A DNA stretch of 64,000 nt from JAFDVN01 sp964472275 (GTDB lineage Bacteria > Acidobacteriota > Holophagae > Holophagales > Holophagaceae): positions 16,018-80,017 of the forward strand of contig CAYYJN010000005.1 in the NCBI GenBank assembly GCA_964472275.1, in the 5' to 3' direction. The notes under the pieces were generated by a model, which saw nothing but the letters and a program-made list of their open reading frames with translations, was not told the DNA's origin and ran no database searches. The position numbers and the translations under genes were made by a program. Of the stretch, positions 59,107-64,000 are shown piece after piece (within the stretch, counting starts at the first letter, position 1; each line of letters opens with the position of its first letter).

Positions 59107-59481
59107 TCAGATCCGGAAGATGCTCAACTTCGCTTGGCCACCGCCTCGATCCGGAGGGCCATCCTGATGCACGGCCAGCCGAAGGGATGGGAAGGAAAGC
59201 TCCAACTCGCCCGTCGAGAAGAAGGCTGGAACCGGCGAGGGCTCTCCCGCGCGACGCGCGATGGCTTCGGCTTCGCCGGGTCGCGCGAGCGGCGCATGCG
59301 TCGCGGCGCAGGCGGGCACGGGCGAAGGCGCCGGGCAGGCGGGCGGGCAGCTCGGCGCGCCACCACAGGGGCAGCAGTCCATCCCCGCCATGGTCCCCGC
59401 GCGCGCGGCCTGCGCGCCTCCTACCTGGAAGGGCAGGAAGAGGAGCAGGAAGGCGAGGCTCGCCAGCATCAGGCGCCGCAT
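59107..59481 (-). CDS. Small secreted Cys-rich protein in the copper operon
   Basis: A 124-residue protein with a signal peptide (MRRLMLASLAFLLLFLPFQ). The mature N-terminus has a soft-metal cluster: MAGMDCCPCGGAPSCPPACP with seven cysteines counting the later ACAATH. The rest is low-complexity Pro/Ala and ends in beta-prone LRLAVHQDGPPD. It starts 4 bp after copA and so is co-expressed. A periplasmic copper buffer or chaperone is inferred; I recognise no named family. Confidence 0.7.
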   Translation of the reverse strand: MRRLMLASLAFLLLFLPFQVGGAQAARAGTMAGMDCCPCGGAPSCPPACPAPSPVPACAATHAPLARPGEAEAIARRAGEPSPVPAFFSTGELELSFPSLRLAVHQDGPPDRGGGQAKLSIFRI

Positions 59482-59485
59482 GGGA

Positions 59486-61558
59486 TCAGTCTACTCGCTT
59501 GAGCCGTAGGGCGTTGAGGACGACGGTCACGGAACTCAGGCCCATGGCCGCGCCCGCGAGCATCGGGCCGCCGAAGCGCTCCAACTGGCCGAAGGCCGCG
59601 AGGGGCACGAGGACGAGGTTGTAGCCGAAGGCCCAGCCGAGATTCTGCGCGATGACGCGGCGGGTCTTGACGGCGAGGCTCATGCCCTTCCGCAGCGGAT
59701 CGAAGCCGCCGCGCAGCAGGTTCAGCGGCGCGCTGGCCTGGGCGGCTTCGAGGCCCGGCAGCGAGAGGCCCGCATCGGCTTGAGCGAACGCCGGGGCGTC
59801 GTTCACACCATCGCCGAGGAAGCCCACCACGCGGCCTTCGGCCTGCAGTTCTTGGATGCGGCGCTGCTTGCCCTCCGGACTAAGGCCGCCGGTGGCCTCG
59901 TCGAGGCCGAGATCCTTCGCCACCACCGCGACGGAGGCCGCGCGATCGCCGCTGAGGAGGTGCAGGCTCAGACCCTTGGCGCGCAACTCCGCGAGCAGCG
60001 CGGGCGTTTCGGCGCGCACCGCGTCCGCGAGTCGGAAGACGGCGAGGAGATGATCGCCTTCCGCGAGGCCCACGGCGGTGCCTTCATCAGGAAGCGATCC
60101 GAAATCCAGTCCGAGGAAAGCCGCGCTGCCGAGACGGAGCGAGCGGCCCTCCACCACGCCGCTGACGCCGCCGCCCGCGTGGGCGCGAAAGCCTTCGACG
60201 GGCGGCAACGCGAGACCTTCCGCCGCGCGCAGCATGCCTTTGGCGAGCGGATGCTCGGAGCCTTGCTCCAATGCGGCCGCGAGGCGCAACGCATCCGTCT
60301 CGCCGCGCGTCTCCACCAATGAAGGGCGGCCTTCGGTGAGGGTGCCCGTCTTGTCGAAGACGAGATCGGTCAGTTCCGACAGGCGCTGGAAAGCGGCCGC
60401 ATCCCGCACCAGCAGCCCATTCCGCGCCGCCGTGCCCAGCGCCGTGCTGAGGGCGACGGGGGTGGCGAGGCCGAGGGCGCATGGGCAGGCGATGACGAGG
60501 GTGGTGACGGCCGGACGCCACGCCTCGGCCAGCGAGCCCGTGTGAACCCACCACGCCGTGAGCGTGATCGCGGCGATGACGAGAATGGCCGGAACGAAGA
60601 CGGCGCTCACGCGGTCCGCCAGATCCTGCATGGGCGCGCGGGAGCGCTGGGCTTCGGCCACCTGGTCCGCGAGCCGCGCGAGCCAGCTCGCCTTGCCCGC
60701 GGCGCGCACCTCGACCTCCAACACGCCGCCATGGACGAGGGCGCCCGCGATGACCGCATCGCCCGGGCTTTTGGGCACGGGCAGCGGCTCGCCGGTGAGA
60801 AGCGCCTCCTCCACTTCGGCCTGTCCGGACACCACGACGCCATCCGCCGGTATGGCGGAGCCGGGCTTCACGCGCACGCGGTCGCCCGGGCGAAGGTCGG
60901 AGGCCGCGACTTCCACCTCGATGCCGTCCTCCAAACGCAGGGCCTTGGCCGGGGCCAGCTTCAGCAGCGCCGAAAGGCTCGACGCCGCGCGTCCCTTCAT
61001 GCGGGCCTCCAGCCCTTTGCCGAGGAGCAGGAAGGCGACCAGCGCCGCCGCGGTCTCGAAGGTGAGGTGATGCGCGCCTTGAAGCGCCTCCACCACCGCG
61101 AAGAGCCACGCCGCGCCCGCGCCCAGCGCCACGAGGGTGTCCATGCTCGATTCCAGATGGACGGCCTGCCGCGCGGCGCGGAGGAAGAAGCCCGAACCCG
61201 CGCCAAAGGCAACGAGGCCGGAGAGCGCGGCTTGCGCGCGCCAATCCAGGTGGGGCGCGCCGGGAATCATGCCCAGCAGCAGGGGCGCGGTGAGCGCCCA
61301 CGCCGCGACCGCGCGCCAACCCAACCGCGCGGCTTCGTCCACCTTTTGGGTTTCGTCCAGGACCAGCGCGTAGCCTTGGGCCTTCAGCGCCTCCGCCATG
61401 GCCGCGGGCTCGACGCCGTCATAGGTGACCGTGGCCTCGTTCAACGCCAGGTTCACGGACGCGTCCGCGACGCCGGGCACCTTCTTCAGTGTCTTTTCCA
61501 CGCGCCGCACGCAGGACGCGCAAGTCATGCCTTCGACGGGAAAGGTTTTGATCTCCAT
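59486..61558 (-). CDS. copA: Copper-exporting P1B-type ATPase CopA
   Basis: A 690-residue ATPase with one N-terminal HMA domain (Cys13 and Cys16 in GMTCASCVRRVE). The TGE loop is LLTGEPLPVPKSPG, the membrane metal site is IACPCALGLATPVALS, the phosphorylated Asp is in DKTGTLTEG, the HP motif is EQGSEHPLAKGM and the hinge is GDGVNDAPAFAQAD. Helix 8 ends PMLAGAAMGLSSVTVVLNAL with the MxxSS motif of Cu(I) pumps. It exports Cu(I) to the periplasm, where CusABC can take it outward. Confidence 0.97.
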   Translation of the reverse strand: MEIKTFPVEGMTCASCVRRVEKTLKKVPGVADASVNLALNEATVTYDGVEPAAMAEALKAQGYALVLDETQKVDEAARLGWRAVAAWALTAPLLLGMIPGAPHLDWRAQAALSGLVAFGAGSGFFLRAARQAVHLESSMDTLVALGAGAAWLFAVVEALQGAHHLTFETAAALVAFLLLGKGLEARMKGRAASSLSALLKLAPAKALRLEDGIEVEVAASDLRPGDRVRVKPGSAIPADGVVVSGQAEVEEALLTGEPLPVPKSPGDAVIAGALVHGGVLEVEVRAAGKASWLARLADQVAEAQRSRAPMQDLADRVSAVFVPAILVIAAITLTAWWVHTGSLAEAWRPAVTTLVIACPCALGLATPVALSTALGTAARNGLLVRDAAAFQRLSELTDLVFDKTGTLTEGRPSLVETRGETDALRLAAALEQGSEHPLAKGMLRAAEGLALPPVEGFRAHAGGGVSGVVEGRSLRLGSAAFLGLDFGSLPDEGTAVGLAEGDHLLAVFRLADAVRAETPALLAELRAKGLSLHLLSGDRAASVAVVAKDLGLDEATGGLSPEGKQRRIQELQAEGRVVGFLGDGVNDAPAFAQADAGLSLPGLEAAQASAPLNLLRGGFDPLRKGMSLAVKTRRVIAQNLGWAFGYNLVLVPLAAFGQLERFGGPMLAGAAMGLSSVTVVLNALRLKRVD

Positions 61559-61562
61559 CGCG

Positions 61563-61856
61563 TCACCTGTATTTGAGCAGTTCCATCAGTTCATCCACCA
61601 TGCGGGCCTCATCCCCGCGTCCGGCGGCCGTCGCCACATGGTGCGTGAGATGGCTCTTGAGCACGAGCGCGCCGACGCGGTCCAGCGCGCCTTCGACGGC
61701 CTTCAACTGCTTGAGCACATCCACGCAGTAGACGGAGTCGTCATCCAGCATGCGGAGGATGCCCTCCACATGCCCGCGCACCGACGCGAGGCGCTTCTTC
61801 GCATCGGCGCGGACGGCCGGATCAAGGTGCAGGCCGTGATGGGCGTGGCCCTTCAC
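61563..61856 (-). CDS. csoR: CsoR/RcnR-family metal-sensing repressor
   Basis: A 97-residue all-helical repressor starting GTG at 61856, overlapping copZ as GTGA. Metal ligands by family numbering are Cys44 (SVYCVDVLKQL), His69 and His73 (KSHLTHHV). CsoR normally has Cys-His-Cys, whereas RcnR has His-Cys-His-His. The third position here is His, and the N-terminus is His-rich (GHAHHGLH). Metal specificity is therefore uncertain although the neighbours handle copper. It probably binds the G-tract operator upstream of copZ. Confidence 0.9.
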   Translation of the reverse strand: MKGHAHHGLHLDPAVRADAKKRLASVRGHVEGILRMLDDDSVYCVDVLKQLKAVEGALDRVGALVLKSHLTHHVATAAGRGDEARMVDELMELLKYR

Positions 61857-62053
61857 GGGGTCACCTCGGCCTGGTAGCCCTCTTCTTCCACCGCGGCGAC
61901 GAGGGCCTTCGGGTCGGCGGACCCTTCGACCTTGGCGGTCCCGCTACGGAGATCCACCTCGGCGCCCTTCACGCCCGGCACGGCCTTCAAGGCGCCCGTC
62001 ACAGAGCGCACGCAGTGGCCACAAGTCATTCCAGTGATTTTCAGGTTGGTCAT
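61853..62053 (-). CDS. copZ: Copper chaperone CopZ (HMA domain)
   Basis: A 66-residue protein starting MTNLKITGMTCGHCVRSV; the metal pair is Cys11 and Cys14. GGAGG six bases before the ATG at 62053 sets the start; the longer frame runs through the operator. It delivers Cu(I) to CopA's HMA domain. As the first gene of the metal operon it should be the most sensitive to regulation. The family contains copper chaperones and related soft-metal binders. Confidence 0.93.
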   Translation of the reverse strand: MTNLKITGMTCGHCVRSVTGALKAVPGVKGAEVDLRSGTAKVEGSADPKALVAAVEEEGYQAEVTP

Positions 62054-62065
62054 CGCATCCTCCAC

Positions 62066-62090
62066 TATCCCTCCCCTGGTGGGGTGGATG
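62066..62090 (-). promoter_or_regulatory. CsoR-type operator upstream of copZ
   Basis: The sequence TATCCCTCCCCTGGTGGGG followed by TGGATG is an inverted repeat of ATCC(C)WCCCC around TGGT. This is the shape of CsoR/RcnR-family sites (A/T-ended G/C tracts). It lies 13 bp before the copZ start, overlapping the promoter or leader. It also lies between copZ and the divergent oxidoreductase gene and could affect both. Confidence 0.6.
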
Positions 62091-62156
62091 CCTACTTTCG
62101 GTCCGGAAAGACCGCCCGTCAAGCCCCCATGCGATCATTCAGGGCGAGGCGTAATC

Positions 62157-63206
62157 TTGGACACAGTGGACATCCTCATCATCGGCGGCGGCATCGCCGG
62201 GCTCGCGACGGCCGCGGCCCTGGCGGGCAAGGGTCGGAGCGTGGCCCTGCTGGACCGGGAGCTGGTGCCCGGCTTCTACGCCTCGGGCCACAACGCGGGC
62301 ATGGCGCGCGCGCTCACCGGGCGCATCGAGCATTCCCGCCTCGCGGTGGAGGGCCGCGCGCGGCTCGCGGACGAGGGCCTGTTGGACGCCACGGGCGGCC
62401 TGCTCCTCGCCATGGACCCCGCGACGCTCGATCCTCTGGAGGCGGAAGCGCGGGAGTTGGGCGTGGAGGCGACGCGCGGTGCAGGCAGCGGCGAACCGGG
62501 CCTGCACGCGGCCGCGCATTTGCGGATGCCTGGCGATGGCGTCATCAACATCCATGGCCTGCTGGGCGCCTGCGCCCGCCGCGCGCGGGAGAGCGGCGCG
62601 GCCCTGCACTATGGCGAAGAGGTGCGGGCGATCCACGCGGACGAAAAGGGCTTCCGTGTGGAAACGGCGCGGCGCGCTTTCATCGCCACGACGCTCGTGA
62701 ACGCGGCGGGCGCGTGGGCAGGCGAAGTCGGTCGCCAAGCGGGCGGACTCGATCTGGCCCTTCAGCCTCGCCGTCGCCACCTGGCCTGGAGCGACCAGCC
62801 CTTCGAGCCGCGGCCCTGGGCCTGGTGGGTGGACCGCCCCTTCTACGCCCGGCGCGAAAGCGGCGGCACCCTGCTCTGCCCCTGCGACGAAGGCGAGGTG
62901 CCGCTGCCGAGCCAAGGCCTCCAGCCCGCCACGGATGCGGGCGCGCTGGAATCCCTCGCCGCCACCACGGCGGAGCTGGCGCCGCAACTCGAAGACGCGC
63001 CCCTCGTCCGCGCCTGGAGCGGCCTCCGCACCTTCAGCCCCGACCGCCGCTTCGTCATCGGCTTCGATCCCATCAACCCGCGCCTCTTCTGGGTCGCCGC
63101 CCTCGGCGGCCACGGCATGACCACGGGCCTCGCCGTTGGCGACCTCGCCGCGAAATTGCTGTTAGAGCGTGGCGAACATGAGCTGTCGCCCGCGAGGTTC
63201 ACCTAA
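62157..63206 (+). CDS. FAD-dependent oxidoreductase (DAO family)
   Basis: A 349-residue protein. The FAD-binding Rossmann motif is ILIIGGGIAGLATAAALAG close to the N-terminus. The DAO-type C-terminal strings WSGLRTFSPDRRFVIGFDPI and WVAALGGHGMTTGLAVGDLA are present. The best start is TTG at 62157, with GAGG seven bases before; GTG at 62166 is possible. It resembles glycine/D-amino-acid oxidases or dehydrogenases. The start region is shared with the metal operon, but there is no functional link. Confidence 0.88.
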   Translation: MDTVDILIIGGGIAGLATAAALAGKGRSVALLDRELVPGFYASGHNAGMARALTGRIEHSRLAVEGRARLADEGLLDATGGLLLAMDPATLDPLEAEARELGVEATRGAGSGEPGLHAAAHLRMPGDGVINIHGLLGACARRARESGAALHYGEEVRAIHADEKGFRVETARRAFIATTLVNAAGAWAGEVGRQAGGLDLALQPRRRHLAWSDQPFEPRPWAWWVDRPFYARRESGGTLLCPCDEGEVPLPSQGLQPATDAGALESLAATTAELAPQLEDAPLVRAWSGLRTFSPDRRFVIGFDPINPRLFWVAALGGHGMTTGLAVGDLAAKLLLERGEHELSPARFT

Positions 63207-63209
63207 TGA

Positions 63210-63303
63210 AAACCACTTACACGGAGGACGCGGAGGAGCGGAGATCACAGAGCTTTTCTTTCTCAGCGCCCTCCGCTCCTCCGCGTCCTCCGTGTAAGTA
63301 GTT
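63210..63303. repeat. Perfect 29-bp-stem hairpin of CGGAGG units (family A)
   Basis: ACTTACACGGAGGACGCGGA continuing to GGAGCGGAG (63215-63243) is an exact reverse complement of 63271-63299. The loop region contains TCACAGAG and CTTTTCTTTCTCAG. It lies between convergent genes and would terminate both. Confidence 0.92.
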
Positions 63304-63308
63304 GATCC

Positions 63309-64000
63309 TTAGAACCTGAACTTTACATGCGCCGCGAGCGTGCGGGGTGCGATGACATGGGTGCCGCCGTAGGTGCTCAGGAAGTTGTAGATGGCCTTTT
63401 CGTCGAAGGCGTTGAGCAGGTCGGCGCCCACTTCGAGCGAGCGGGTGTCCGAGAACTTGAAGGTCTTGGCGCTGTTGAAGTCCCAAACGGTGCGGGGCTT
63501 CACGCGGTAGATCGTGTTTCCCATGCCATCGCTGGCGGGCTCGATGTAGCCGAGGCCGAAGCCGTAGTCGGGATCGTTGGGCGAGATGCCCGTGGGATCG
63601 CCCGCGACGAGGCCGGAGTCGTAGCGCGCTTGGGTCTGCACGAACCAGGAATCCTGCTCGTAGCGCAGGCCCCACTGACCGTTCAACTTCTCGTCGTGGT
63701 CAATGAGGTAGCGCGTGCCCGGCGCGGCGGGCGCGTCGAGCAGCAGGCCGCCGACGGTCGGCGTCTCGAAGATGGCGCGGGTGTGGCCCAGGGACAGGTA
63801 GGTGGAGAAGCCATGGACGGGCACCAGATCGAAGCGCAAGTCCCAGCCCCGGAAGAGGCCGCGCGCGGCGGCGATGGGGAAGACGAGGCCCGTGTTGAAG
63901 AACTGCTCGTTGTCGGCGGCGTTGGTGGAGCGCTTCTCCCAGTAGTCCACGCTAGCGCGGCCGATCTGGCCGATCTGCTGCTCGGCCCCGTAGGTGAAGC
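63309..64000 (-). CDS. TonB-dependent receptor, C-terminal barrel (cut by window edge)
   Basis: The frame runs off the right edge, so 230 C-terminal residues are visible. Beta-strands alternate (WDLRFDLVPVHGFSTYLSLG, WGLRYEQDSWFVQTQARYDS), the typical DLLNAFDEKAIYNFLSTYGG stretch is present, and the last strand TLAAHVKFRF ends in Phe. RTLAAHVKF and the DLLNAFDE motif are characteristic of TonB receptor ends. The ligand cannot be told without the plug domain. Confidence 0.9.
   Translation of the reverse strand, partial: FTYGAEQQIGQIGRASVDYWEKRSTNAADNEQFFNTGLVFPIAAARGLFRGWDLRFDLVPVHGFSTYLSLGHTRAIFETPTVGGLLLDAPAAPGTRYLIDHDEKLNGQWGLRYEQDSWFVQTQARYDSGLVAGDPTGISPNDPDYGFGLGYIEPASDGMGNTIYRVKPRTVWDFNSAKTFKFSDTRSLEVGADLLNAFDEKAIYNFLSTYGGTHVIAPRTLAAHVKFRF

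Overview
The window is about two-thirds G+C, densely coded on both strands, and Gram-negative in content: an LpxL-type lipid A acyltransferase, a TonB-dependent receptor, a tripartite RND pump and several outer-membrane barrels. GTP-dependent PEP carboxykinase, futalosine-pathway menaquinone synthesis (mqnD), SufBCDSU plus an Nfu carrier, an M13 peptidase and many short-period intergenic repeats fit an Acidobacteriota member, perhaps of the Holophagae (Geothrix/Holophaga type). That placement is an inference; there is no rRNA or tRNA gene here to confirm it.

Layout. 1-4 kb: the end of a sigma-54 activator, two tandem Yip1-like membrane proteins, then a minus-strand run vapB-vapC-miaA-enoyl-CoA hydratase. 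4-13 kb: purF, secreted proteins, a HAD phosphatase, two Sel1-repeat membrane proteins, a rhodanese, an MFS transporter and a TlpA-like thioredoxin. 13-24 kb: a COG1915/TIGR00300 enzyme, a MacA/MacB-like pair without its ATPase, a Yip1 protein, an FG-GAP lipoprotein, mqnD, a flavin reductase, a TPR protein and a TauE/SafE-like exporter with an outer-membrane barrel. 24-35 kb: pckG, a DUF1398 cassette, a large TPR protein, and the iron-sulfur operon sufB-sufC-sufD-sufS-sufU-nfu-hydrolase behind an IscR-like operator. 35-51 kb: M13 peptidase, rpsA, an FHA-GGDEF protein, a hemolysin III protein with a miniature sigma-54-activator relative, BrkB, lon, clpX, greA, an LpxL-like acyltransferase, arginine deiminase and ahpC. 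51-62 kb: one minus-strand metal-efflux operon, copZ-csoR-copA-(Cys-rich protein)-cusC-cusB-cusA-(His-rich barrel)-CDF protein, mostly with overlapping or nearly touching genes. 62-64 kb: an FAD oxidoreductase and the end of a TonB-dependent receptor.

Two features cut across the window. First, many intergenic spaces carry hairpins built from degenerate short-period units (7-11 nt). I separate six unit families: CACAGAGG-like, CGCAGATTA-like, CCCGAGG-like, CTGGAGR-like, TCATCAGCG-like and AAAGCC-like. They sit at gene junctions, inside operons, and twice as inverted copies flanking a single small gene. This is my best candidate for an undescribed system. Second, I could not find the tetranucleotide ACGT anywhere by eye. 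Asp/Asn/His/Tyr-Val pairs are written GATGTG, AATGTG, CATGTG and TATGTG, which points to strong selection or restriction-driven avoidance.
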